NCBI RefSeq assembly: GCF_018991925.1
Contig: NW_024726235.1
Span: 1,606,601-1,670,600, forward strand
Source of the DNA: Homarus americanus
Lineage: Eukaryota > Arthropoda > Malacostraca > Decapoda > Nephropidae
Length of the DNA: 64,000 nt
Direction of reading: 5' to 3'
Shown: one piece after another, positions 1-11,004 of the stretch
Layout of the letters: each line of letters starts with the position of its first letter
How positions within the stretch are numbered: position 1 is the first letter of the stretch
Program-made: the position numbers and the translations under genes
The notes under the pieces: model-generated
What the model was told of the DNA's origin: nothing
What the model saw: the letters and a program-made list of their open reading frames with translations, nothing else
Database searches by the model: none

Positions 1-3
1 GTA

Positions 4-5
<2 letters not shown>

Positions 6-95
<90 letters not shown>
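6..95 (+). repeat. (GT)n microsatellite
   Basis: Perfect dinucleotide repeat of about 90 bp at the left edge. Confidence 0.97.
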
Positions 96-97
<2 letters not shown>

Positions 98-130
98 TCA
101 GCTATACATTAATCCTACAAACTAACCAAC

Positions 131-187
131 TACCGTGTTCATACCGTGTTCATACCGTGTTCATACCGTGTTCATACCGTGTTCATA
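131..187 (+). repeat. 11 bp tandem repeat (ATACCGTGTTC)
   Basis: Five head-to-tail copies. Confidence 0.9.
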
Positions 188-329
188 CTCAAGAAAGGTT
201 ACTCACTGTGTCTGAACTCTCCTCCAGGTGTGTTCATTAAGGTGAAGCAGCAGCATCATACCCAGGTAATTTCACCGTGACGTCACCACATACCCACGAA
301 GACAACCTGAGGAATAGAAGACAGAAATC

Positions 330-399
330 TAGGTTAGGTTTGGTTAGGTTAGGTTAGCTTACGTTAGGTTAGGCTAAGTTTGGTTAGGTTAGGTTAGGT
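330..399 (+). repeat. Telomere-type (TTAGG)n, degenerate
   Basis: GGTTA units with a few substitutions (tttgg, gctta, gctaa). TTAGG is the usual arthropod telomere unit. Confidence 0.85.
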
Positions 400-568
400 G
401 AATATGTGGTTAACTGCTTTACTTATACGAAAACACAAACATGGCAGGTTAGATTCTCGTCGAAATCTTCATAATTTTATATAATTTTTAATAAAACGAG
501 TTGAGTTTTCTCATTCTTATTTACGGGGGAAGAATTGTTATAGGAATCTTTGAGTGAGAAACCGGATT

Positions 569-572
<4 letters not shown>

Positions 573-626
<54 letters not shown>

Positions 627-636
627 TCTCTCTCTC

Positions 637-671
<35 letters not shown>
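573..671 (+). repeat. (CT)n microsatellite
   Basis: About 99 bp with two CA interruptions. Confidence 0.97.
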
Positions 672-672
<1 letters not shown>

Positions 673-721
673 GCCATCTTTCAGCCACGCTATATTCATA
701 CTGTCCGAATCTCATTTCAGT

Positions 722-786
722 ACCTAACCTAACCTAACCTAACCTCATAGCACCGCAATCTCACCTCTCCTAACCTAACCTAACCT
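722..786 (+). repeat. Telomere-type (CCTAA)n, two blocks
   Basis: Blocks at 722-744 and 770-786 with 25 bp between them, opposite in strand to the array at 330. Confidence 0.85.
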
Positions 787-819
787 GTGTACCCCTTGTC
801 ATGTGTGAGTAGGTATTAC

Positions 820-1310
820 CCTTTCTCCCTCCCTTCCCTTACTCTTTCTCTCCCTCCTTCCATCCCTCTCTCCCTGTGTTCCTCTCTCTCCCTTCCTCCC
901 TTTCTCCATTTCCTTCATCGGCGTCACGTACCAAATAGCTCTTAACAACTCTCCCTCCCCCCTCACTCTCTCATCAACTCCTCCTTTTCATCCCCCTCCC
1001 CTCCCTGCCCCCCTCCCTCCCCTGCCCCCCCCTCGTGTTAGCCTGGAGGTGTCTACCCGAGAGAAACCCGCTGTTTATCCGGCCTCTTACACTCGAGTAT
1101 TTTCATCTGCCGGAGATAATTGTGACTCCTCCTCCCCATCCTCTTCCTCTTCCTACTCCTCCCTCTCTTCTTCCTACTCCTCTTCTTCTTCACTTCTATG
1201 TATCTCTCTTCCTGCTCACTAATCTCTCCCTCTCCTCTTCTTCTCCCCTCTTCTTCTCACCTCCCCATCTCTCTGTTCCCCTCTCTCTCTCACCCATTAG
1301 AACCACTGTC
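820..1310 (+). other. Pyrimidine-rich tract
   Basis: About 490 bp dominated by C and T (ccctcc, cttct), with a short purine-containing break at 1,035-1,125. No gene seen. Confidence 0.8.
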
Positions 1311-2249
1311 TTGTATGAGCGTGTTGGACTGTCAGTAGCTCACGCCGCGCCCTCGTTGGTAGGTGGTGAAGGTGAAGGTGTAGGAGAGGGTGTGAGAGTG
1401 AGGGTGGAGGTAGAGGTGGAAGGTCTAGGTGGAGTGGAGGATGTAGGTGGAAGGTGAAGGAGGGGGTAGGGAAGTGGAGCGTCTCGAGGTAGGTAGAACA
1501 TGTAAGGTACAGGTCTTAAATTCTCCCCTCAGGAACCATCAATTCGACACTTATTAAAGAATAACTAAAACCAAGACGGAATGACACACGCTAAAGGGAA
1601 CTCCATCTGGTAGTGACGAGGTACTGCATATAACTGAAGGTGTTTGGCTTTCTCCAGACACGCCGGTGAAACTCCTCCCAACAACTCTACCGCCTGATGA
1701 TGTTAATAAAATTCATGCAGAGAGAAAATATCTTTAAATATATATATTCTCTCCAACCTGAATAACATACTCTGTTGACTGGCAAATGGTAAATGAACAC
1801 CGGATTTAGTTAACAAAAATCATCTTAGATACTAGTTTTATTTTACGTCTGTGCTTAATTTAAATCCCCAGGTGCTTATTTACATCTTGTGATATGAGGA
1901 AAATTTCAATTTACGATTTTTTTTTTTTTTTAAGTCTGGAGTTTGGTGAGGTGTTGGGGTCTTGCAGAATCTCTCAGTTGCTGTGGTGGCGGTGGTGATG
2001 GCTGGCTGGTAGGTAGGTTGGTAGGTTCGTGTTTTTATTGACATTTTCTGAGAGGGCGCGTAACATAAATAGATAAAGTGGAAATTAGGAGTTATCATTA
2101 GTTACCAAGTATGAGGCAGTAGAAACCTTGTAGTGGCTGGCTGCTGTCGGAGGGGGGGGGGGTTATATCTTTAGGCAGCGGCGACTTTCACTGAGTACAG
2201 GTGTCACAGACTAGGTGTTGTGTTAAGTCTTCTCCTGAGTTTAAACGGC

Positions 2250-2465
2250 TTAGTACGATGCTAAACTCCTTGAGTACAATATCAACCCCCTTGAGTACGA
2301 TGCTAAACCCCTTGAGTACGATATCAACCCCCTTGAGTACGATGCTAACCCCCTTGAGTACGATGCCAAACACCTTCAGTACTCCTTTTACATACAATGA
2401 CTAAATTTCTTAAGTACAATGACTCATCTTCATCCTTTGAATACAGTGACTTAACCTCTTGAATA
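2250..2465 (+). repeat. ~20 bp minisatellite (CCTTGAGTACGATGCTAAAC)
   Basis: About 8 clear units alternating gatgctaaac and gatatcaacc, decaying to the right until 2,465. Confidence 0.85.
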
Positions 2466-2827
2466 CGATGTGCGTGTGTGTGTGTGTGTGTGTCAAGTCC
2501 GTGGTAAGTGCCATCTATGTCGACATGAGTAGATTCAGGGAGAGTGTCACGTGTATCTAGGAAGTCTCGGGAGAGTGCCAGGTGCCCAGGTCGTTGGCAC
2601 TGGTTAACTTTCTCTGAGGCGGGTAGTCGCGACCCTCTAGTGAAACTCATTCATTGCTGACCTGAATGTTGGGCCAGGGGGGGGGGGAGGAGTTGGTGGA
2701 GAGAGGGAGGGTATGAGAAGGAGGAAGGTGGTGCTGAGGTCAGACACTATGATCGACTGTTCAGACTCAGACAGTGAAAGTTACAGGTAAGTGATGGTCT
2801 AAAACACATCCTACAGTACTACCCCCC

Positions 2828-2886
<59 letters not shown>
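2828..2886 (+). repeat. (CT)n microsatellite
   Basis: About 59 bp, perfect. Confidence 0.97.
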
Positions 2887-2888
<2 letters not shown>

Positions 2889-3786
2889 TCATGTTAGTTA
2901 GATAGATCAGGTTAAATTAGGTTAGGTTAATATTATACTACTTCTATAATAAGAGTCACAATAGCATCAGCTCTAAGCATTAATGAACAGTGATTAAAAT
3001 TTCTTATATAAATTTAACATTATATTATTAGTGGAAGAGGCGTTATCAAGGCTTCTCTGGGGTATTGTCTGGACGGGAGGTGTTGAGGAGCGTGAAGGAG
3101 GAGGAGTCTCGTGGCGGGAGGATGGTAGTGAGGATACCAGAGACGTGAAATTATAGTAGGGAGGGTGGAGGTAAGGAATATTGAAGGTGGTGAGTGGTGA
3201 TTGTGGTGGTGAGGAGTATTGAAGGTGTTGGTGAGGAGTATTGGTGTGGTGAGTGATGATGATGAAAGTGTACTGACCAAATGGTGGCGAGTGGAAGAGG
3301 CTGACAGGGGTGCAGGTATCAGGTAGGGGAGGGAGCAAGCTGGTGGCCAAACAGAGTTGGGAGGGAGGTTGTGGGGTAAGGCAGACGGGCACCACAAACC
3401 CAGGTAACTATTTTCACTTTTCCAGTTTCTTATGAAGTAGTTATAATGGCGTTCAGTTTCACCTCCATAGCAGCTCGTCTCAGTTAGTGGTCCGTACCTT
3501 TAAGATTTTTTTTCCTACCGCAGTCTAGTCAAGTTTCACTCTTGATAATTTAAGTCCGAGTAATTAACATATTAAAGATAATTTCTATTCGATTTTATTT
3601 TTATTTTTGTTTTTCATTCTTACGTTCTTTTTTTGTTTTGTTTTTGTTCTTCCTAGGATAAACAACGACACAGAAGGGAGAAAGTGAGATGTTATTTTTT
3701 TTCCTTAGGATTAACAACACCACAGAGGGTAGAGAGTTGACGTCACTACCGGGCAAGGATTTAGACTAACCGGTTGTCGAACAATA

Positions 3787-3849
3787 ATGTATGTATGTAT
3801 GTATGCATGTATGTATGTATGTATGTATGTATGTACTGTATGTATGTAT
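3787..3849 (+). repeat. (ATGT)n microsatellite
   Basis: Tetranucleotide array with single interruptions. Confidence 0.95.
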
Positions 3850-4039
3850 TTGCGTACATGAGACCTCAACAAAGCAAAAACAAATGACAGTCGAGTAAAC
3901 ACCTGGTTCCTGTATTGTTCTGTTTACGTGAGAGAGAGACAGTGGTGGTGGTGGTTGCTGGGTCTTGTTTACAACCCGTGAGTGACGGAGATTTCAACGT
4001 TGAGAGTAGTAGGCATCCATGGTGTTCATGTTATTGACT

Positions 4040-4040
<1 letters not shown>

Positions 4041-4087
<47 letters not shown>

Positions 4088-4093
4088 TTTCCT

Positions 4094-4133
<40 letters not shown>
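4041..4133 (+). repeat. Compound (AAT)n and (CT)n microsatellite
   Basis: (TAA)n at 4,041-4,086 followed by (CT)n at 4,095-4,133. Confidence 0.95.
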
Positions 4134-4135
<2 letters not shown>

Positions 4136-4419
4136 GCTACCATACAGAAACATACACATCTAAAAAAATGTAGAAGTATTGTATAAAAGAATAAGAAAGG
4201 TTCACCACTACGAACGCCTCCCTCCTCTCCCCTCTCCCCCCCCTCCTCGTCCCTCCCCCAGATGAAAACAACATTCATGAAGGCTCTAAAAAGGCTTATC
4301 CAAATATAGCAGACGGGCTGTGTACCTATTAGCATTCTGTTGGTAATATCTCTTGTGGTGAGGCGGTAAAGCGTACCATATGACAGTGATGAGGGACAGG
4401 TGGCGATTGAACACGTACG

Positions 4420-4420
<1 letters not shown>

Positions 4421-4468
<48 letters not shown>

Positions 4469-4469
4469 G
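4421..4469 (+). repeat. (ACAG)n microsatellite
   Basis: Twelve perfect units. Confidence 0.95.
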
Positions 4470-4663
4470 AAGACAATGATTAACCAAAAGAGCATCAGAT
4501 GGGTAGCTGCGGGGCGTAATCCTAACCATAACACTGCAGTATTAAATTAACTCAAGTGTTGCCAGCCAAGCGCCTCGTCATGATCATTACCCACCTTATC
4601 TGGTAACCTTGCCCTTGACTGATGCTCCTCCTCCATTCTGGTTAATTCTGTTAGTGTTGCTGA

Positions 4664-4666
<3 letters not shown>

Positions 4667-4704
<38 letters not shown>
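4667..4704 (+). repeat. (CA)n microsatellite
   Basis: Perfect, about 38 bp. Confidence 0.95.
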
Positions 4705-4706
<2 letters not shown>

Positions 4707-5277
4707 CGATATTAGACTCCCGTAACACCATCTGGAAATAATTATTACAGTATTAAAGAGATGTGTGAGGCGACGGAGTGTTGTTGTGCAGTAAGTCACC
4801 AGGTAAGGTCTTGTTCGCCTTGAGGGTGTCCGGACCAGCTGGTTGTATGAGTGTGTGGTGACGTCTCCTCCCACCCACCCACCCACCCACACACACACCC
4901 ACCCACCCTCACTCCCGCCTTGGTAATGACCTTACACGCCGCGCCCACTTTCTACACCCGGTCGGTGAGAGTAGGTGGGTGAGTGGGTGGAAGGGAGGGA
5001 GGGGGGAGAGGGGTGGTAATGGTGATGATAGTGGTGGTGTTGGTTGTGATTAAAAGCTCATGGGTGTGGCGAGCGGTAGAGAGTTGGTTTATGTTTTTGT
5101 TGAAGTTCACAATTGGAGTTTTTCGTCATTCATTAAACTATGTGTGTGTGTGAAGCCTTGTGCAGACGTAATGAGGTAGAGACGAGTGTGTTGCCGGGGT
5201 GAGTGTTGTAGGGGACACACACACACACACGGTACATATACGCACGTTCACAAACGATCACGCATACACACACACTG

Positions 5278-5790
5278 ACCCTTTCGACTCTCACTGACCA
5301 TCACCACGACCTCATCTGCAAATTTGGTAAGAAGCTTCTGCACCATCCTCGACACCGGCTCCTACTACCACCTGAGATCCCTAGCCCGAGAATTGCTGTT
5401 CGGCACCACAACCGCATCCAGCCCATACGAGCACAAACTGATCACTATAAGAACAGCCCAGTCCTAACCATTGTAAAAATTATCAATAAGTTGTAATAAA
5501 CCAGTGTATTCACTCCCAGTAAACCCTACTTCTTGCACTGTCACTATGTTGAAATGCCCTGCAGTTTGAGCTTTTCCCCATCTAGTTATTATATATCTTA
5601 TTTATATCACTTATGTTACTTGTATATTATTTGTAAATCGAAACCCATTCCCCAATTATGTAACTGTATATTTTCAGCCTTCTGGCTGCTATGCTTTTTC
5701 AACAAACCGTTTATCATTATTATTATTATTATTATTATTAATATTATTATTATTATTATTATTATTATTATCATTATTATTATTACACAA
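5278..5790 (+). mobile_element. Non-LTR retrotransposon 3' fragment, copy 1 (hairpin/ATT-tail family)
   Basis: About 70 codons end at TAA 5,494-5,496, containing D-L-I-C-K-F-G-K-K-L-L-H-H-P-R-H-R then LLPPEIPSPR and IQPIRAQTD, ending VKIINKL. The same peptide end recurs in copy 2. Then come about 180 nt of untranslated DNA, GTATATTTTCAGCC with a small hairpin at 5,675-5,688, AACAAACCGTTTA and an (ATT)n tail. This matches the C-terminal end of a LINE reverse-transcriptase ORF; the clade is not determined. Confidence 0.7.
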
Positions 5791-5861
5791 CTCGACCCAT
5801 TTACGTCAGAGTGGAGCAGGATGTTGACAGGTGTCGGGTAGCAGGGAAACTATTGTCTGAC

Positions 5862-6072
5862 CCACCACACCTATACCACCACTACCACACCTTCACCACC
5901 ACTACCACACCTTTACCACCACTACACCTCCACCACCACCACACCTTTCCATCACCACACCTTTCCATCACCACACCTACACCACCACTACCACACCTTC
6001 ACCACCACTACACCTCCACCACCACCACACCTTCACCGTCACCACACCTTCACCGTCACCACACCTTTCCAG
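5862..6072 (+). repeat. CCACCACTACCACACCTT minisatellite
   Basis: Tandem variants of cttcaccaccactaccacac and cacacctttccatcac, followed directly by a (CCTAA)n-type array. Confidence 0.85.
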
Positions 6073-6091
6073 TAAGCACAATATCTCACTT

Positions 6092-6161
6092 AACCTAACC
6101 TAACCTAGCCTAGCCTAACCTAACCTTGCCTAGCCTAGCCTAGCCTAACCTAACCTAACTA
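6092..6161 (+). repeat. Telomere-type (CCTAA)n with CCTAG variants
   Basis: Mixture of cctaa and cctag units that ends where the LINE fragment begins. Confidence 0.85.
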
Positions 6162-6165
6162 GAGG

Positions 6166-6662
6166 ACACATTCTACAACACACCTGGATTACGCAGTTCA
6201 GTTCTGGTCACCGTATTACAGAATGGATATAGAATCATTGGAAAGAATTCAGAGGAGAATGACAAGACTAATCTGGTGGTGCCAGTGCGACGTTCAGCAT
6301 CTTAATTTGCCTCCTCGAGGAGACGTAGAGCGAGGCGACCTGATAGAATTGTATAAGTGAAATCTGGGGCTAAAACAAAGGGGACGTACAAGGTACTCAA
6401 TATCAACCAGGAGCGAACTCGTAACAATGGTTTTAAATTAGACAAATTTAGATTTAGGCGTGAAATAGGTAAACACTGGTTTGGAAACAGAGTAGTGGAT
6501 GAATGGAACAAGTTATCAAATATCATCATTAACTCGAATACGCTGAATAGCTTCAAACATAGGTTGGATGCTTATATGAGCAATAGGGGTTAGGTGTAAA
6601 CGGGACTGCCCAGTATGGGCCAATAGGCCCGCTGCAGTTTCCTCCATTCTTATGTTCTTATG
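6166..6662 (+). mobile_element. CR1-like LINE 3' fragment, internally deleted
   Basis: Encodes the reverse-transcriptase C-terminus in pieces: HLDYAVQFWSPYYRMDIESL then ERIQRRMTRLI, a disrupted middle, and from 6,357 a frame with NGFKLDKFRFRREIGKHWF and NRVVDEWNKLSN ending at TAG 6,591-6,593. The 3' end carries the cttatgttcttatg tail at 6,649-6,662. It matches the copy at 46.6-47.2 kb closely. The 5' end abuts a (CCTAA)n array. Relative to the longer copy a segment is missing around 6,290-6,360. Confidence 0.8.
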
Positions 6663-6795
6663 AACTTAGCAAATGAGTTGGGTGGTAGGCGAAAATCCCA
6701 GTAGGTCAAGGTCAAATAGATCGAGATGAAATAGGTCGAGGTCAAAGGCCAGGTCAGGGATGAACTGAAGAATATCCACTTGGGAAGAGGGATAA

Positions 6796-6823
6796 GGTTA
6801 GGTTAGGTTAGGTTAGGTTAGGG
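6796..6823 (+). repeat. Telomere-type (TTAGG)n
   Basis: About five perfect GGTTA units. Confidence 0.85.
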
Positions 6824-7254
6824 TGGCTAATATTTAAGTGAAATAAACTGGGATGGAGAATCCTCAGGTAATGCAGTGTCTGTCTGTCTGTTGATCATGT
6901 TCTTGATTTTATTTAAGGCCATGTTGGTATTGTAATGTATAACTAACGATAAAAAGGGGCGTAGAGTGTATATGCTAAACAAATAAACACACACCAGCAA
7001 ACACAAACGCTGGGTGAAGGTGAGACAGACCTTGCGGAAATCCGGCATCCTCGCTATTTCCTGTTCCCGAGTCAACTGGCCAAATATTGCTCGGTTTCCC
7101 TTCACTGGGTAATAACTGAACTAATACTATCACGTCTGTTGGGTAACCCTGTGATGGGAGTATTACCAGAAGTGTGTGTGTGTGTGTGTGTGTGTGTGAC
7201 TATATTTACCACCACTATCACCACAAACAGTATCCCTCGCACCACAACCACACA

Positions 7255-7395
7255 ACTACCCACCACGGCTTTCTCTCCCTCGCCACAAAGGTCCTGATCT
7301 CCTCCTCCCTCTCCCCCCTTCCTTCCCTCCTCACTCCCTTTCCCTCTCCCCCTTACCCAAACCTCCCCCCTTTCTTCTCCCACCACCCCCACTAC
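7255..7395 (+). other. Pyrimidine-rich tract
   Basis: C/T-dominated stretch ending at a TTAGG array. Similar tracts lie at 17,220-17,515 and 18,430-18,570. Confidence 0.75.
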
Positions 7396-7415
7396 GTTAG
7401 GTTAGGTTAGGTTAC
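7395..7415 (+). repeat. Telomere-type (TTAGG)n, short
   Basis: Four units directly after a pyrimidine-rich tract. Confidence 0.75.
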
Positions 7416-8150
7416 GTAAAGTTAAGAATCCCAAATTAAGTGGTTAACGTTACTCCATCAGACGTTTATGGGGATAAGTTTAAAATACCAACAACTGGCA
7501 AATGTTTTCGTCTCTACCACCGAGTCGTAAATGTTCCCACGCCATAACATTAACCCCTGCCTGTCATATACATATAACTGAACCATTTAAGGAACATTTA
7601 CACGCCATTTTGTCTGTGTTTTAAAGTCTTTTGTTTTTCTATTATTTTTCCAATTCTTTTCTTCACCTTCCCGGTTATTTTGTTTACATTGGCGGCCATT
7701 GTTTCTGAGGCGACCATTTTGATTTTTAAATGTATCTTATTTTATGAGGATCATCAGTACTTCGATTCAGCTGTGAGTTCCCTACACTACAGTCATCCTT
7801 TCTGTAGCTTGTCATCCTTACTACAATAGAAATAATAATTCATAATATCTAGTGGCTGTAAGTCCTTGAAGAGCGAGATGAGAAAGCTAGACACGTTAGA
7901 TCTCCTGGGCATCTCTTGTTCATCTGCCTTGAACATTATTCTACGTTTTCTTGACGTTGTCTGTTTATCTGCTGTAGAAACTAAGAGACTCAGTAACTAA
8001 CCTTAGCAGTTGAAACACCGGAAACTTACCCAGTCCCAACCCCGCGTCCCACCCCCTCCCCCCAAAAAACGACCGAATTCAGACCAGTTGATCGCCCGAA
8101 TCTCTTCATTGTGGAGCTGGTCGTCCTCACCTCAGGCACCAGAGTGATAA

Positions 8151-8194
<44 letters not shown>

Positions 8195-8718
8195 CCAGGC
8201 TTGTTTTATGACTATTTTACTGCCCTCCTTCCTCGTTCCACCGGCCTTGTTAGTCTTGGCATTATCACTGGGGCAAGAAGGAGGTAGGGCTGGAGGAGGC
8301 TTGTTTGTTCCCCTGTGGTCCCTTGTTATTTCTGTCTTGGTAGGCGGGATGGTAGTGTGGGGTCTTGTGATGGTAATTCTTGTTAGAGTTAGTTTCTTGC
8401 AGCAGGTTTTTTGGTCATCCTGAAGGAGGTGGTGGTGGTGGTGGTGGTGGTGGGGGTTCCTGGTTCCCTTTTTCTCAGTCGAAATTTCGCCTGTATTTTC
8501 ACTTACTCCTTACTGGCAGGTATATTATTCCTTTCTACCTGTCATTATCTCTTCTCTCTCCTCTTCTCTTGTTCACCTTCTTCTCCTGTTCATTATCTTT
8601 CAATCTCTTCTCATCGTTCTCCCTCCCACACACACACACACACACTCACTCACCCATTAGCTAAGTCACGACAAACTTCTCTAACCTTCCGTGTTTTTTT
8701 TTTCTTTCCTCTCGGCAG

Positions 8719-8789
8719 GTGAGTGTGCCGTGGCCCGTGACGCCCACACCTGGCTCCTGCAGCCCTCAGGTGTGGCCGCCGTCGTCCAG
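8719..8789 (+). CDS. Candidate internal exon, family unknown
   Basis: A classic acceptor (run of T and C, then cggcag) is followed by 71 GC-rich nt and a donor cag|gtgggt. One frame reads GECAVARDAHTWLLQPSGVA and AVVQ; a second frame is open too. No partner exon was identified. It lies 0.65 kb upstream of the promoter candidate, so it would belong to a different transcript. Confidence 0.28.
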
Positions 8790-8986
8790 GTGGGTAAGCT
8801 TCTTGAGTATTCTACGTGTCTCCTCCCCTTTACCCTCAGGTGTTGTTAACGAGTATCATGTAATGTTGTAGTCTTGAATCATACAATTAATATGATTATG
8901 ATCCACAGTATAACACATAGAAGTAATAAATATCTCAACACGTAGGATTTTCAAGTTTCCACAGATTATGGGATTGTTAGGTAGCA

Positions 8987-9056
8987 GGCGTCACTGTCCT
9001 TGTGGAGGTACACCGTCACTGTCCTTGTGGAGGTACACCGTCACTGTCACTGTGGA
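8987..9056 (+). repeat. ~25 bp tandem repeat (GTCACTGTCCTTGTGGAGGT)
   Basis: Two full copies and a diverged third, ending in gtcactgtcactgtggatg. Confidence 0.8.
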
Positions 9057-9443
9057 TGCTCTATGACAGTGCCTGGCTGACCTCCACCATTGTATCGTGA
9101 GGTTAACTCCGGCGGTTCTAAATGAGTTTCTGCTGGAATTAACGACTACTTCATCCAGCCATAGTTCCTGACCCTCCCTAACTCTCCAATGTCTTTAACA
9201 CAAACAAATTAAAAGCATAAATAAATACATAAATGAATAGATAAATTAATAAATAAGACATCAATGTTAATTGTACACAGAGAGATTAAGTGACGTCTAG
9301 CTAAATCATGAATTATGACTGAGGGGAGGAGAAGGTTGGGTGTGTCGAGGCCCACATCTCAGCTGTTGTTTTGTTTACACCACCAGCTGATCCATGACGT
9401 CAGACCACGATTTCTTCTCCTTGACTAGTTCCTTTATCTCCGA

Positions 9444-9494
9444 CCAATCAGGAGTCTTTGGGATCCATATTTGTATAAACTGGTAATATAAAAG
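9444..9494 (+). promoter_or_regulatory. CCAAT plus TATA-like promoter candidate
   Basis: A CCAAT box (gaccaatcagg, 9,444-9,448) is followed by TATAAA (9,474-9,479) and TATAAAAG (9,487-9,494), then a GC-richer stretch and a GTAAGT donor at 9,529. The spacing would place a start site near 9,515 and a very short non-coding exon. The next open stretch with a good start codon is at 10,142. The arrangement is suggestive only. Confidence 0.3.
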
Positions 9495-10141
9495 AGGAGA
9501 CACGCGGAGGAAGACAGACACACTGGTGGTAAGTTCTAAGACACCTCCAGCTGGTCAAGGTTACCTGTAGTGATGTGGTGAAAGTTTGTATTGAAAAAAA
9601 AATGAAAATGTTGTGGTTAGTACGAAGAGATTAATGGTGTAATATCTGACATTTCATAATAGTTTCCATTTTATGTTTGTGCAGACAAAACGTGGAGTTG
9701 AGGTTAACGTGTATTCATGGAGTTTGCTGTTGGCGAGACTGTATCAAAGTCTGAGAAGTGAGAACTTAAAATCAACAGTGTTCGTGATAGATCTCAACTC
9801 CCTAAGAATATTTGGTTTAGATACAAGATAAATTTTTTTAAGAAAGCGACTCTGTTGAAAAAATAAATATTCTGCGTCAGTCAATATTTGAGAAAATATC
9901 CTATAGACGAGACAGTTTAATGTAGTAAATTGTTTATGCAAAAACTCTCAGAAAACAATAGTTTGTAGAGAACATAAAACAGGCAGCAGGAGCACAGGCC
10001 CCTGTTTGGTAAAAAAAATGATGACAGGACCTGCACGACCAGCCACACCACACACACCTGCCTCTTTTTATATTCAATGACAAGACCTACAGACAACAGT
10101 CACTCGCTCAGACGCTGGAGAGTGAAGAGACGTTGTTGACC

Positions 10142-10214
10142 ATGAAAGATAACGATTACTCCCAACTTTCGATGAAAGAAGACAGTCGTCTGGTGGCAGA
10201 GGCGTGGAGGAGCT
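10142..10214 (+). CDS. Candidate first coding exon, globin A-helix-like
   Basis: ATG with A at -3 opens MKDNDYSQLSMKEDSRLVAE followed by AWRS and one base, then a consensus donor gtgagt at 10,215. The frame is also open upstream to a TGA near 10,018. Codons show a coding-like rhythm. The pattern L-S-x-x-x-D-x-x-L-V-x-x-x-W resembles the start (A helix) of globins. No further exon with B to H helices was found in the window, so family assignment is a weak inference; it could be another short helical N-terminus or chance. Confidence 0.3.
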
Positions 10215-10471
10215 GTGAGTCGTAAAAGGAGACGACTTCATCCCTCTTGTACACCGCCCCTGGTGGGTCTCAGTGTTCGTAGAGTATATTCTTAATACTT
10301 CAAACACTATATCGTCATTTTCTTAGGTTGAAAAAATGCTAAATTAAGACTAACAACAGTATAAGAAGCACTGCCTTGCGTCTGCCTCCTGCACCCCACT
10401 CTGTCAGCGTCCAGCAAGATGAATTAAAACTCAAAAGAAATCTTAATGAAGAACTCTTGGACGTAATGATA

Positions 10472-10527
10472 CAGGTAATGAGTCGCTCCTATTAATTACA
10501 GGTAATGAGTCGCTCCTATTAATTACA
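10472..10527 (+). repeat. 28 bp tandem duplication
   Basis: acaggtaatgagtcgctcct plus attaatt occurs twice in direct succession. Each copy contains a donor-like caggtaatg. Confidence 0.9.
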
Positions 10528-10954
10528 TGCAATTATCTGCTGGTCACCGAGTAATTAGTGCTTAATAAGCCGACCATAATTATCGTGGAGGCAGACCGTG
10601 TCTCTATCAGTCACTAAGGTCGAGGTGGTCGGAGTAATTAATACTTTGTAAGGTCAATTGACAAGTCCCACGTAATGATGTGTTTTCCCTACTTCCGCGT
10701 TAATTACTTACACAGGGGCCTCCTCCTCTACCCCCTCTTCTTCCCCATCTTCCTCCTCCTCCTCCTCCTCCTCCTTGATCTACATGAGTTAGCTTCCTGC
10801 CGTGATACTCTCCCCTCCCCACACACTGTCTCCTTGACATTCACAGTACACGGGACAACAAGTCACAAGATATCTTCAGTGTGTATTATCAGCCGATGCT
10901 TCAGCCGAGGACCCAACCAATGCATTACCTGTGTTGTTGTATGAGTTGACTATC

Positions 10955-10955
<1 letters not shown>

Positions 10956-11003
<48 letters not shown>
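10956..11003 (+). repeat. (CA)n microsatellite
   Basis: Perfect, about 48 bp. Similar shorter CA/GT runs (20-45 bp) lie at 7,172, 8,155, 12,778, 14,101, 17,189, 18,778, 20,243, 20,839, 21,931, 22,279, 26,979, 28,597, 29,231, 35,321, 39,458, 40,181, 43,366 and 62,551. Confidence 0.95.

Positions 11004-11004
<1 letters not shown>

Noticed and set aside
6..95. Open frames of repeated Cys-Val, Thr-His, Ser-Leu or Arg-Glu across CA/GT and CT/GA tracts
   Set aside because: They are translations of perfect dinucleotide repeats, present on both strands; not genes.
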